Positions 52,113 through 60,650 of a stretch of 64,000 bases of DNA are shown piece by piece (within the stretch, counting starts at the first letter, position 1; every line of letters begins with the position of its first letter). Under the pieces are notes generated by a model. The model ran no database searches. It was given only the letters and a program-made list of their open reading frames with translations, and was not told the DNA's origin. Source of the DNA: Catellatospora bangladeshensis (lineage in GTDB: Bacteria > Actinomycetota > Actinomycetes > Mycobacteriales > Micromonosporaceae); contig NZ_BONF01000027.1 in the NCBI RefSeq assembly GCF_016862575.1, positions 62,001 through 126,000 on the forward strand, given 5' to 3'. The translations under genes and the position numbers were made by a program.

Positions 52113-53902
52113 TCCGCAAGCTGTTCCTGGCGTTCGCGGCGGCCGCCGCCGCCACGCTGCTGCTGCCCGCCCCCGCGCAGGCCCACCCGCTGGGCGACTT
52201 CTCGGTCAACCAGCTCGTCGCGCTCACGCTGCGGCCCGGCGCGGTGGACGCGACCGCGATCCTCGACCAGGCCGAGCTGCCCACCCTGCAGCTGCGGCCC
52301 ATGCTGGACACCAGCGGCGACGGTGTCGCCGACGACACCGGACTCGCCCGGTACGCCGCGGCCGCGTGCGGCGTCCTCGCCCAGGACATCGTGGTACGCG
52401 TCGACGGCGGCGCGCTGCGCTGGACCGTCGGCACGGCGGCGATGACGATGGAACCCGGCTCGGCCGGGCTGCACACCAGCCGCGTCACCTGCACCCTGAG
52501 CGCACCCGCCGCCCTGGACCGCGCCGCCGAGCTGACCGTGCGCAACGGGCACCTGCCGGGCCGGGTCGGCTGGCACGAGATCACCGCGTACGGCGTGGGC
52601 GTCGCGCTGCCCGGCTCCCCGGTCCCCGCCCGCAGCACGACGAACGAGCTGCGCGCATACCCCCTGGATCTGCTCGGGTCGCCGCTCGACGTGCGCGACG
52701 CCCGGATCAGCGTCCAGCCCGCCCCGGGCGGCACGGCGGACACGTGCGCCGCTCCGGGCGATCCGGCCGACTCCCGAGACTCCGCCGGTCCCGCCGGTCC
52801 CGCCGGTCCCGCCGGTCCCGCCGGTCCCGCCGGTCCCGCCGGTCCCGCTGGATCCGCCGGTCGGGCCGGGGACTGCGGGGCCGGCGGACAGGTGGGCGCG
52901 GTGGACGATGCGGCGCCGCTGCGCTGGGCGGCGTGGGTGCAGCAGCGGGTGGTGGGCGCGGTCGGCGCGGATCGGCTCACCCCGGCCGTCGGGGTGCTGG
53001 CGGTGCTGCTCGCGCTGGTGCTCGGGGCGGGTCACGCGCTGCTGCCCGGCCACGGCAAGACCGTGCTGGCGGTGTACCTGGCCGGGCGCGCGGGTCGCCC
53101 CCGCGACGCCCTGTACGTCGGCGCGACGGTCACCGCGACCCACACCGGCGGCGTCATCGCCCTCGGGCTGCTGCTCACCGCCGTGTCCGGGCTGACCGGG
53201 CAGACCGTGCTCGGCTGGCTCGGCCTGGCCAGCGGCGCCATCGTCGTCACCGTGGGCCTGGCCATGCTGCGCAACGCCCGCCGCCCCGGCGAGCACACCC
53301 ATCGCCACGGGCTCTTCGGCCGCGCCCACTCCCATTCACACGAAGGCCACCACCCGACGACACCGGCCCGCGCAACCACCCACGAACACACTCACCCGCA
53401 CGGTCTCCACCACAGCCACCCACATCCCGCCGGAGCCGCTCACCAGCACACGCGTCCAGACGAGGCTGCGCACCACCACACAGAGAGCCACGAGGTTCAC
53501 CACACCCACCCGCATCAGCACGGCGTCGCGCAGCATCACGCGCATCCGCGCGTCGTCGCCCACGATCACGCGCCCGTCAGGCGGGGCGGTGGACGGTGGG
53601 GCATCGGCGCCATCGGGGTGGCGGCGGGCCTGGTGCCCAGCCCGTCGGCGCTGGTGGTGCTGCTCGGCGCGATCGCGCTCGGCCGCACGGGCTTCGGCAT
53701 CCTGCTGGTGCTGGCGTACGGGCTGGGGATGGCGGCGACCCTCACCGCGGCGGGCCTGATGCTGCTGAAGGTGCGGGACCGGTGGGCGGGCAGGCTGAGC
53801 AGGTTCCGGCGGCTCCGGCCGGCGGGCCCGTACGCGGCCGGTGCGATGGTGCTGCTGGTCGGCGTGGGGCTGGCCGCGCGAGCCGCCGCTCTGGTCGTCT
53901 GA
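52109..53902 (+). CDS. NicO/RcnA-like metal transporter with collagen-like and His-rich segments
   Basis: 597 aa. After a signal peptide (APAQAHPLGDFSVNQ) comes an extracytoplasmic domain of about 200 residues, seven GPA collagen-like triplets, then about six membrane helices. GAGHALLPGHGKT is the NicO/RcnA family motif for Ni/Co transport. Between helices 3 and 4 a loop of about 90 residues is extremely His-rich (for example HSHSHEGHH, HTHPHQHG), probably a metal store or sensor. Nickel or cobalt is the expected substrate, and direction (uptake or export) is open. ATGA overlap couples it to the TPR gene, and cobN lies just downstream. Confidence 0.88.
   Translation: MIRKLFLAFAAAAAATLLLPAPAQAHPLGDFSVNQLVALTLRPGAVDATAILDQAELPTLQLRPMLDTSGDGVADDTGLARYAAAACGVLAQDIVVRVDGGALRWTVGTAAMTMEPGSAGLHTSRVTCTLSAPAALDRAAELTVRNGHLPGRVGWHEITAYGVGVALPGSPVPARSTTNELRAYPLDLLGSPLDVRDARISVQPAPGGTADTCAAPGDPADSRDSAGPAGPAGPAGPAGPAGPAGPAGSAGRAGDCGAGGQVGAVDDAAPLRWAAWVQQRVVGAVGADRLTPAVGVLAVLLALVLGAGHALLPGHGKTVLAVYLAGRAGRPRDALYVGATVTATHTGGVIALGLLLTAVSGLTGQTVLGWLGLASGAIVVTVGLAMLRNARRPGEHTHRHGLFGRAHSHSHEGHHPTTPARATTHEHTHPHGLHHSHPHPAGAAHQHTRPDEAAHHHTESHEVHHTHPHQHGVAQHHAHPRVVAHDHAPVRRGGGRWGIGAIGVAAGLVPSPSALVVLLGAIALGRTGFGILLVLAYGLGMAATLTAAGLMLLKVRDRWAGRLSRFRRLRPAGPYAAGAMVLLVGVGLAARAAALVV
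52782..52848 (+). repeat. 9-bp tandem repeat encoding GPA triplets
   Basis: GCCGGTCCC is repeated about seven times without interruption and ends at a GGATCC variant. It is a likely length-variable locus inside the transporter gene. Confidence 0.85.
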
Positions 53903-53934
53903 CGTCGACGCCAGGCCGTCGCCCGGACCGCCAC

Positions 53935-53988
53935 GTAGATCTTGTGCGGTTGGTGTCGTCAGGACAGCACGAACTGCACAAGATCTAC
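53935..53988. terminator. Inverted repeat after the transporter gene
   Basis: Perfect 13-bp arms GTAGATCTTGTGC / GCACAAGATCTAC with a 28-nt loop lie 32 nt after the stop. Function as terminator is probable. Confidence 0.55.
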
Positions 53989-54019
53989 CGCACCCACGGA
54001 GGCCGGCCCCGGCGGCGAC

Positions 54020-54077
54020 GTTAAGAAGGGCACCTTCCTCTACGTAAAGCGTTAAGAAGGTGCCCTTCCTTTCAGTA
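54020..54077. repeat. Family 1 intergenic repeat, copy D
   Basis: It has the same orientation as copy A. It overlaps the 3' end of the minus-strand DUF2784 gene and encodes its last residues KGRAPS plus stop. Confidence 0.9.
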
Positions 54078-54408
54078 GGGGGATCAGCCAGGAGGTGAGG
54101 ACGAGGAGGGCGGCGAGGATCTGGAGCTGGAGGGTGTAGCGCTCGGGGTAGACGACGCCGGTGAGGTAGGTGTCGATGAAGCCGCGGGACAGGCCCTGCT
54201 CGCCCGCGCGCAGGCGGGCCCAGTTCTCGACGTAGGTGAGCGGGCAGGTCAGCCCGAACACGATCGTGGCGAACCCCCAGCCCGCCGCGGCCAGGTGCGG
54301 CCAGCGCAGCCACGGCCGCCACCAGGCCAGGAACCCGCCCGTGACGACGTACGCCAGGAACAGGAAGTGCACCGCCATGGTGGCGTCGGCGAGCGCCCGA
54401 TAGCCCAT
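54052..54408 (-). CDS. DUF2784 membrane protein
   Basis: 118 aa with three to four membrane helices and the DUF2784 pattern (ADATMAVHFLFLAYVVTGGFLAWW, FGLTCPLTYVENWARLRAG, GFIDTYLTGVVYP). Function unknown. The C-terminus LLKGRAPS and stop codon come from the overlapping family 1 repeat. It diverges from the cobalamin riboswitch 29 nt away. Confidence 0.9.
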   Translation of the reverse strand: MGYRALADATMAVHFLFLAYVVTGGFLAWWRPWLRWPHLAAAGWGFATIVFGLTCPLTYVENWARLRAGEQGLSRGFIDTYLTGVVYPERYTLQLQILAALLVLTSWLIPLLKGRAPS

Positions 54409-54437
54409 GCTCCATTATCTGCCGCTACGATCCCGAT

Positions 54438-54574
54438 GGCGGCAGGGAGGAACTCGGTGGAAATCCGAGACGGTCCCGCCACTGTTACCGGGGAGCCCGT
54501 CCCCAACCCCACGGCCACCGCAAGGGAAGGCCGGGGACGGGCGCCGATCCGGGAGTCAGGAGACTCCGGCCGCC
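54438..54574 (+). promoter_or_regulatory. Cobalamin (B12) riboswitch
   Basis: A core starting GGAGGAACTCGGTGGAAATCC and the B12-box segment CGGTCCCGCCACTGTTACC are followed by GGGAGTCAGGAGACTCC, all standard for the adenosylcobalamin aptamer. GGCGGC (54438-54443) and GCCGCC (54569-54574) close P1. It ends 48 nt before the cobN ATG and probably lowers cobN expression when B12 is plentiful, most likely by hiding the ribosome site. Confidence 0.95.
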
Positions 54575-54622
54575 GCGACGACTCTGCTACCGGGGCGCGG
54601 ACCCCGAAGGAGGAACGCGGTC

Positions 54623-57600
54623 ATGACGGCTGCCCAGGGCCTGCTGCTGTCCACAGCGGACACCGAACTGCTCGCCGCCCGCGCCTGCGGCGCGGCCTGG
54701 CGCATCGCCAACCCGTCCCGGCTCGACCCCGGCGACGTGCCGGAGCTGCTGGCGGGCGTCGATTTCGTGGTGGTACGCCTGCTCGGCGGCCGCCGCACCT
54801 GGCCGGACGGGCTCGACGCGGTGCTCGCCGCCGGGGTGCCGGTCGCGGTGCTGGGCGGGGAGGCGCTGCCCGACGCCGCGCTGCAGGCCGAGTCCACCGT
54901 GCCCGCCCGGGTGGCCGGGGAGGCGCTGGCCTACCTGGTGGAGGGCGGCGCGGGCAACCTGCGCGAGCTGCACCGTTTCCTGTCCGACACGCTGCTGATG
55001 ACGGGCGAGGGCTTCGCGCCGCCGGCCCGCACCCCGGAGTACGGCGTACGCCCCGGCCCGGACCATGATCCGGCCCGCCCGACGGTCGGCATCGTCTACT
55101 ACCGGGCGCACGAGCTGGCCGGGAACACCGCGTTCGTGGACACGCTGGCCGGTGCGCTGCGCGAGGCGGGCGCCAACGCGCTGCCGGTGTACTGCGGCTC
55201 GCTGCGCGGCGTGCCGGACGGCTTGCGCGACCTGCTGCGCACCTGCGACGCGATCGTGGTGACGGTGCTGGCCGCGGGCGGCACCACGCCCGCCGACGCG
55301 GCCGGGGGCGGCGACGACGAGGCGTGGTCGGTGGCGGCGCTGGCGGAGCTGGACGTGCCGGTGCTCCAGGCCCTGTGCCTGACCTCGTCCCGGGCCGCCT
55401 GGGCGGACTCGGACGCGGCGCTGAGCCCGATGGACGCGGCGATGCAGGTGGCCATCCCCGAGTTCGACGGGCGGCTGATCACGGTGCCGTTCTCGTTCAA
55501 GGAGCCGGGCCCGGACGGCATCCCGGTGTACGCGGCCGACCCGGAGCGGGCGCGCCGGGTGGCCGGGATCGCGTGCCGATACGCCCGGCTGCGCGGCATC
55601 CCGAACGCGCGCAAGCGGCTGGCGATCGTGCTGTCCAGCTACCCGACCCGGCACTCGCGGGTGGGCAACGCGGTGGGCCTGGACACCCCGGCCAGCGCGG
55701 TGGTGCTGCTGCGGGCGCTGCGCGAGGCGGGCTACGACCTCGGCGAAGGCTTCCCCGAGGACGGGGACGCGCTGATCCACACCCTGATCGCGGCGGGTGG
55801 GCACGACGTGGAGTGGCTGACCGAGGAGCAGCTCGCCGCCGCCCCGGCCCGGGTGCCGCTGCGCGACTACACGGCCTGGTTCGCGGCGCTGCCGGACGGG
55901 CTGCGCGAGGGCATCCGGGCGGCGTGGGGCGAGCCGCCGGGCGAGCTGTACGTGGACGGCGACGAGATCGTGCTGGCCGCGCTGCGCTTCGGCAACGTGC
56001 TGCTGATGATCCAGCCGCCGCGCGGCTTCGGCGAGAACCCGGTCGCCATCTACCACGACCCGGACCTCGCGCCGAGCCACCACTACCTGGCCGCGTACCG
56101 GTGGCTGGAGCAGTCCTTCGGCGCCGACGCGGTGGTGCACCTGGGCAAGCACGGCACGCTGGAGTGGCTGCCGGGCAAGGGCCTGGGCCTGTCCCGGGAG
56201 TGCGCGCCGGACGCGGTGCTGGGCGACCTGCCGCTGGTGTACCCGTTCATCGTCAACGACCCGGGCGAGGGCACCCAGGCCAAGCGGCGCGGGCACGCGG
56301 TGATCGTGGACCACCTGGTGCCGCCGATGGCCCGCGCCGAGACGTACGGCGAGATGGCGAAGCTGGAGCAGCTGCTCGACGAGTACGCCACCGTGCAGGC
56401 GCTCGACCCGGCGAAGCTGCCCGCCGTGCGCGCCCAGATCTGGACCCTGATCCAGGCCGCGCAGCTGCACCACGACCTGCACCAGGACGGCATGCCCGGC
56501 GCGGACGAGTTCGACGACTTCATCCTGCACGTCGACGGCTACCTGTGCGAGGTCAAGGACTCGCAGATCCGCGACGGCCTGCACGTGCTCGGCGGTGCCC
56601 CGCAGGGCGAGGCGCGGGTCAACCTGGTGCTGGCGGTGCTGCGGGCGAACCAGGTGTGGGGCGGGCGGCGCGGCGCGCTGCCGGGCCTGCGCGCCGCCCT
56701 GTGCCGCCGGTTCGGCCTGGACGAGCGCGCGCTGCTGGCCGAGCCGGGCGCGGCGGCAGCCGTGCCGCAGGATCTGGCCGAGATCGCCGACGGCCCGGCC
56801 CGGACCGGCGCGGACGCGGTGGACCTGATCGAGGGGGTGGCCCGGCGGCTGGTGCTCGGCAACGAGACGCTGGGCTGGGAGCCGTCGAAGGTCCCGGCCG
56901 TGGTCGCCGAGGTGCTCGGCGGCCCGGACGACGCGGTGGAGGCGGTGCTGCGCTTCGCCGCGACCGAGGTGGTGCCGCGGCTGGACGCCACCGTGGACGA
57001 GGTGTCCGCGGTGCTGCGCGCCCTGGACGGGCGTTACATCCCGGCCGGGCCGTCCGGCTCGCCGACCCGCGGCCTGGTCAACGTGCTGCCGACCGGGCGC
57101 AACTTCTACTCCGTGGACCCGAAGGCGATCCCGTCGCGCAACGCCTGGGACGTGGGCGTGGCGCTGGCGGATTCGCTGCTGGCGCGACATCGCGAGGAGA
57201 CGGGCGAGTGGCCGCGCACGGTCGGCCTGACCGTGTGGGGCACGTCCGCGATGCGGACCCAGGGCGATGACATCGCCGAGGTGCTGGCACTGCTGGGCTG
57301 CCGTCCCACCTGGGACGACGCGTCCCGGCGGGTCAGCGGGTTCGAGGTGGTGCCGCTGTCCGAGCTGGGCCGGCCGCGGGTGGACGTGACGGTGCGCATC
57401 TCCGGGTTCTTCCGGGACGCGTTCCCGCACGCGGTGGCGCTCATCGACGACGCGGTGCGGGCGGTGGCCGCGCTGGACGAGCCGGACGCGGACAACTTCC
57501 TGGCCGCGCACGCCCGCGCCGACGAGGCCGAGCACGGCGACCGGCGCCGGGCCACCACCCGTATCTTCGGCTCGAAGCCGGGGGCGTACGGCGCGGGCCT

Positions 57601-58273
57601 GCTCCCGCTGATCGACGCCCGCAACTGGCGCGACGACCGGGACCTGGCCGAGGTGTACGCGGTCTGGGGCGGCTACGCCTACGGCCGGGACCTGGACGGC
57701 CGGGCCGCCCGCGCCGACCTGGAGCGGGTGTACCGGCGGGTCAGCGTAGCGGCCAAGAACGTGGACACCCGCGAGCACGACATCGTCGACGCCGACGACT
57801 ACTTCCAGTACCACGGCGGCATGGTGGCCATGGTGCGCGCGCTGACCGGCGTCTCGCCCAGCGCCGTCATCGGCGACTCGCACCTGCCCGACAGCGTGAA
57901 GACGCGCACCCTGGCCGAGGAGACCAAGCGCGTGTTCCGGGCCCGGGTGGTCAATCCACGCTGGATCGGCGCGATGATGCGGCACGGCTACAAGGGCGCG
58001 TTCGAGCTGGCCGCGACCGTGGACTACCTGTTCGGCTACGACGCCACGGCCGGGGTCGTCGACGACTGGATGTACGAGAAGCTGGCCGCGGCGTACGTGT
58101 TCGACGAGCAGGTGCGCGAGTTCCTGGAGCGGTCCAACCCGTGGGCGCTGCGCGGCATCAGCGAGCGCCTGCTGGAGGCGGCCGAGCGCGGCCTGTGGTC
58201 CGAGCCGGATCCGGCCGTGCTGGACGCGCTCCGGGAGGCGTACCTGGCCGTGGAGGGCGAGCTGGAGGGCTGA
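54623..58273 (+). CDS. cobN: Cobaltochelatase subunit CobN
   Basis: 1216 aa, full length for CobN. HLGKHGTLEWLPGKGLGLS is the family hallmark, and the magnesium/cobalt-chelatase H-subunit fold continues to the end (WIGAMMRHGYKGAFELAATVDYLFGYDATAG). With CobS and CobT, not in this window, it inserts cobalt into hydrogenobyrinic acid a,c-diamide in aerobic B12 synthesis. ATG 54623 follows GGAGGAA. It is under the riboswitch above and next to a Ni/Co-type transporter. Confidence 0.97.
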   Translation: MTAAQGLLLSTADTELLAARACGAAWRIANPSRLDPGDVPELLAGVDFVVVRLLGGRRTWPDGLDAVLAAGVPVAVLGGEALPDAALQAESTVPARVAGEALAYLVEGGAGNLRELHRFLSDTLLMTGEGFAPPARTPEYGVRPGPDHDPARPTVGIVYYRAHELAGNTAFVDTLAGALREAGANALPVYCGSLRGVPDGLRDLLRTCDAIVVTVLAAGGTTPADAAGGGDDEAWSVAALAELDVPVLQALCLTSSRAAWADSDAALSPMDAAMQVAIPEFDGRLITVPFSFKEPGPDGIPVYAADPERARRVAGIACRYARLRGIPNARKRLAIVLSSYPTRHSRVGNAVGLDTPASAVVLLRALREAGYDLGEGFPEDGDALIHTLIAAGGHDVEWLTEEQLAAAPARVPLRDYTAWFAALPDGLREGIRAAWGEPPGELYVDGDEIVLAALRFGNVLLMIQPPRGFGENPVAIYHDPDLAPSHHYLAAYRWLEQSFGADAVVHLGKHGTLEWLPGKGLGLSRECAPDAVLGDLPLVYPFIVNDPGEGTQAKRRGHAVIVDHLVPPMARAETYGEMAKLEQLLDEYATVQALDPAKLPAVRAQIWTLIQAAQLHHDLHQDGMPGADEFDDFILHVDGYLCEVKDSQIRDGLHVLGGAPQGEARVNLVLAVLRANQVWGGRRGALPGLRAALCRRFGLDERALLAEPGAAAAVPQDLAEIADGPARTGADAVDLIEGVARRLVLGNETLGWEPSKVPAVVAEVLGGPDDAVEAVLRFAATEVVPRLDATVDEVSAVLRALDGRYIPAGPSGSPTRGLVNVLPTGRNFYSVDPKAIPSRNAWDVGVALADSLLARHREETGEWPRTVGLTVWGTSAMRTQGDDIAEVLALLGCRPTWDDASRRVSGFEVVPLSELGRPRVDVTVRISGFFRDAFPHAVALIDDAVRAVAALDEPDADNFLAAHARADEAEHGDRRRATTRIFGSKPGAYGAGLLPLIDARNWRDDRDLAEVYAVWGGYAYGRDLDGRAARADLERVYRRVSVAAKNVDTREHDIVDADDYFQYHGGMVAMVRALTGVSPSAVIGDSHLPDSVKTRTLAEETKRVFRARVVNPRWIGAMMRHGYKGAFELAATVDYLFGYDATAGVVDDWMYEKLAAAYVFDEQVREFLERSNPWALRGISERLLEAAERGLWSEPDPAVLDALREAYLAVEGELEG

Positions 58274-58368
58274 CGGCGACGTCCTGCTCGGGTGATCGGG
58301 CGATTCACAGCTGATCTCCAGCGTGGCTACGGTGGCGGCCACACATTCCTGTACGGGGAGATCAACAT

Positions 58369-58725
58369 ATGGCGAAGCCCAAGGCCGGCCTGATGGTCGG
58401 CGTGGTGATGTGCGGCCTCATCGGCCTGCTGTGCCTCGTGATCGGATTCCTGGCCACCTCCGGCGACTCGGTGAAGTGCGCGGACAAGACGATGGAGCCC
58501 GGCCAGAAGTGCCTGCTGGTGACCGACACCGAGACCGCGTGGCACACCTACGACGAGATGAAGGTCAAGACGGCGGAGGGCCGCCAGGTCATGCGGATCG
58601 TCTTCTTCGGCGGCGGCGCGCTGTTCCTGCTCATCGCGGCCGGATCGCTGCTCGCCGGGCGGCGCGAGAGCCGCAGGGAGGCGCAGCAGGTGGCTGCCGC
58701 CCAGGCGTGGACGCAGAAGGGCTGA
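58369..58725 (+). CDS. Small two-helix membrane protein
   Basis: 118 aa. Membrane helices at about 7-30 and 72-94 flank an outside loop with two Cys (VKCADKTMEPGQKCLLV), a likely disulfide. The tail is basic then Gln/Ala-rich. No family is recognised. ATG follows GGGGAG, and the next gene starts 1 nt after its stop, so the two are co-translated and possibly partners. Confidence 0.75.
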   Translation: MAKPKAGLMVGVVMCGLIGLLCLVIGFLATSGDSVKCADKTMEPGQKCLLVTDTETAWHTYDEMKVKTAEGRQVMRIVFFGGGALFLLIAAGSLLAGRRESRREAQQVAAAQAWTQKG

Positions 58726-58726
58726 C

Positions 58727-59566
58727 ATGAGCGTCGACATCGAGTCCGCCGCGGCGGTCCCCGCCGAGGTCACCGCGGCCGCCGCCGCCCGCGACCTGGG
58801 CGCCCACCGGGAGACCTACCCGGCGAAGTGGAACAAGCAGGCGTCGGTCGGCCTGGGCATCTTCGTGGCGCTGTTCGGCGTGATCGCCGTCTTCGCCACG
58901 GTCGGCGCGAGCTCGTCGGCCACCGAGGAGGGCCAGAGCGCCGCCGCGGTGGCCTCGGCCGTGCTGTGGGGCATCACCGCGCTGTTCCTGGCCGGCTTCC
59001 TGTGGCTCCTGCTGCGCAGCCCTGCCGTGTCCAAGACGGCGCGCGGGTTCCAGGTGCACCTGTTCGAGCGCGGCTGGGTCTGGGTGCGCCGCAAGGGCAC
59101 CGAGGTCTACCGGTTCGACGAGGTGCAGACGCTGTTCGCGGCGATCGTCGTGGTCAACAACAGCGGGGTCACCACCACCGTCTACGACTACCGGATCACC
59201 TGCAACGACGGCCGCCAGACGCGGATGCGCCAGATCCACACGGACATGGCGCGGTTCGGCCCGGCGCTGGCCGCCCAGGTGGCGCAGGCCCAGCTGCCCA
59301 AGGCGCTGTCGTACTTCGACAAGGGCAACCCGGTCGCCTTCGGCGACCTGACGGTGACCGAGGACGGCCTGGCCACGAAGAAGGGCAAGGTCGTGCCCTG
59401 GCCGCAGGTCGGCGGGATCCAGGTCGCCCAGGGCTTCGTGAGCGTCGTGGACCGCGCCGGCAAGCGGGTGTCCCCGCAGGTGAGCTTCGGCCAGATGCCC
59501 AACGCCCACACGTTCCTACTGATGACCGAAACGATCCTCGCCAAGCTGCGCGGCGCCGAGCAGTAG
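58727..59566 (+). CDS. DUF6585-like membrane protein
   Basis: 279 aa. Two membrane helices (about residues 38-58 and 68-92) precede a cytosolic beta-rich domain similar to a PH-type fold (GFQVHLFERGWVWVRRKGTEVYRFDEVQ), repeated in the C-terminal part (GLATKKGKVVPWPQVGG). It resembles DUF6585. Function unknown. It is paired with the small two-helix gene. Confidence 0.78.
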   Translation: MSVDIESAAAVPAEVTAAAAARDLGAHRETYPAKWNKQASVGLGIFVALFGVIAVFATVGASSSATEEGQSAAAVASAVLWGITALFLAGFLWLLLRSPAVSKTARGFQVHLFERGWVWVRRKGTEVYRFDEVQTLFAAIVVVNNSGVTTTVYDYRITCNDGRQTRMRQIHTDMARFGPALAAQVAQAQLPKALSYFDKGNPVAFGDLTVTEDGLATKKGKVVPWPQVGGIQVAQGFVSVVDRAGKRVSPQVSFGQMPNAHTFLLMTETILAKLRGAEQ

Positions 59567-59579
59567 ACGGGACCGGTCC

Positions 59580-59638
59580 TGCAGTTTCGGGGAAACTGGG
59601 CGAAAGCCGCGCTGATTTCGTGCAGTTTCCCCGAAACC
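59580..59638. repeat. Family 2 intergenic repeat, copy C
   Basis: GCAGTTTCGGGGAAACTG and GCAGTTTCCCCGAAAC are separated by 23 nt between two convergent stops. Confidence 0.85.
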
Positions 59639-59647
59639 GCGTCCGCG

Positions 59648-60568
59648 TCAGGCGTTGAAGTGCTTGAGGTAGGAGTACTCGTCGGCGAAGGGCTGGTAGC
59701 CGAGCCAGTCGTTGACCGCGATCATCGGCGCGTTGGTGTAGTCGTTGCAGGTGATCGCGGTGTGTATGCCGGCCTCGGCGGCGCGGCGCAGGGCGACCGA
59801 CTTGGCGATCTTCGCCAGACCCCGGCCGCGGTACTCCCGGCGGGTGCAGGTGCCGGTGGACATGCCCTTGCCCAGCTCGCGATTCGCCTCGAAGAACGTG
59901 CCGCACGCGGCGACGCCGTCGACCATGACCACGGTGCCGATGTCGAGCTGCTGGTCGGGACTCTCCCAGTAGCGGGCGGTCCAGACGTCGAACGGGGTGC
60001 CGTCGAAGGACATGTCGCCCGGCTCGTCGATCGAGGCGGCCTGGTCGAGGTCGTACACGGTCTCGCGGCCGGCCTCGGCGAGGCTGCACACCGTGACACC
60101 GGCGGGCAGCGCGGGCACGGGCGGCAGCACGGCGGTGTCGAGCTTCGCGTAGCGGTCGCGGGCGCCCTGGGTGTAGCCGTGCGCCTGCGCCCAGCGCAAC
60201 GACGGCGCGTCCTCGGTGGCGAAGGCGCGCGCCCGGCGTACGCCGATGGCGCGCAGGTGCTCCTCGATCCGGTCGTACAGGGCGCTGCCGAGGCCGCGGC
60301 CGCGATGCTCGGGGTGCACCACCAGCTCCACGTGACCGGCGCCCTCCTCGGTGGTCGACACGTTGAAGCCGCCGGAGGCCCAGCCGACCGGCAGCCCGTC
60401 GTGCAGGGCGACGAGCCGCAGCGTCCGGCCCTCGGGGCGGCTGGTGCGCCACCACACCTCCTGCTGCGCCACGCTGGCGGTGAACCAGGGGAACGCGGCA
60501 TACCTGATGCGCGCCATGCCGGGCACGTCGGCGATGGTCGCTTCGCGGATCACGGGTTCGCTCGTCAC
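59648..60568 (-). CDS. GNAT-family N-acetyltransferase, tandem domains
   Basis: 306 aa. Two GNAT folds are present. The first (about 1-150) has HVELVVHPEHRGRGLGSALYDRIEEHL with the acetyl-CoA Q/RxxGxG/A loop. The second (about 155-300) has RREYRGRGLAKIAKSVALRRAAE. Acyl-CoA-dependent acylation of an unknown amine is expected, with one domain perhaps structural. GTG 60568 is the likely start. Confidence 0.9.
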   Translation of the reverse strand: MTSEPVIREATIADVPGMARIRYAAFPWFTASVAQQEVWWRTSRPEGRTLRLVALHDGLPVGWASGGFNVSTTEEGAGHVELVVHPEHRGRGLGSALYDRIEEHLRAIGVRRARAFATEDAPSLRWAQAHGYTQGARDRYAKLDTAVLPPVPALPAGVTVCSLAEAGRETVYDLDQAASIDEPGDMSFDGTPFDVWTARYWESPDQQLDIGTVVMVDGVAACGTFFEANRELGKGMSTGTCTRREYRGRGLAKIAKSVALRRAAEAGIHTAITCNDYTNAPMIAVNDWLGYQPFADEYSYLKHFNA

Positions 60569-60600
60569 ACAGCCTGTCTAACAGGGGCGGCAAACGAATT

Positions 60601-60636
60601 ACCGGTGGCGCCCGCGCCGTTGCGGACGCCACCGGT
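60601..60636 (-). terminator. Terminator hairpin of the M14 peptidase gene
   Basis: ACCGGTGGCG / CGCCACCGGT 10-bp arms with a 16-nt loop lie 14 nt past the stop on the minus strand. Confidence 0.65.
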
Positions 60637-60650
60637 GGCCGAGCGGGACG

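Noticed and set aside
52782-52848. 9-bp tandem repeat as an iteron-type origin
   Set aside because: It lies in frame inside a transporter gene and encodes collagen-like GPA triplets. No replication gene is nearby.
54587-58342. 1251-codon open frame opposite cobN
   Set aside because: It is His/Arg/Val-rich antisense shadow that runs into the riboswitch.
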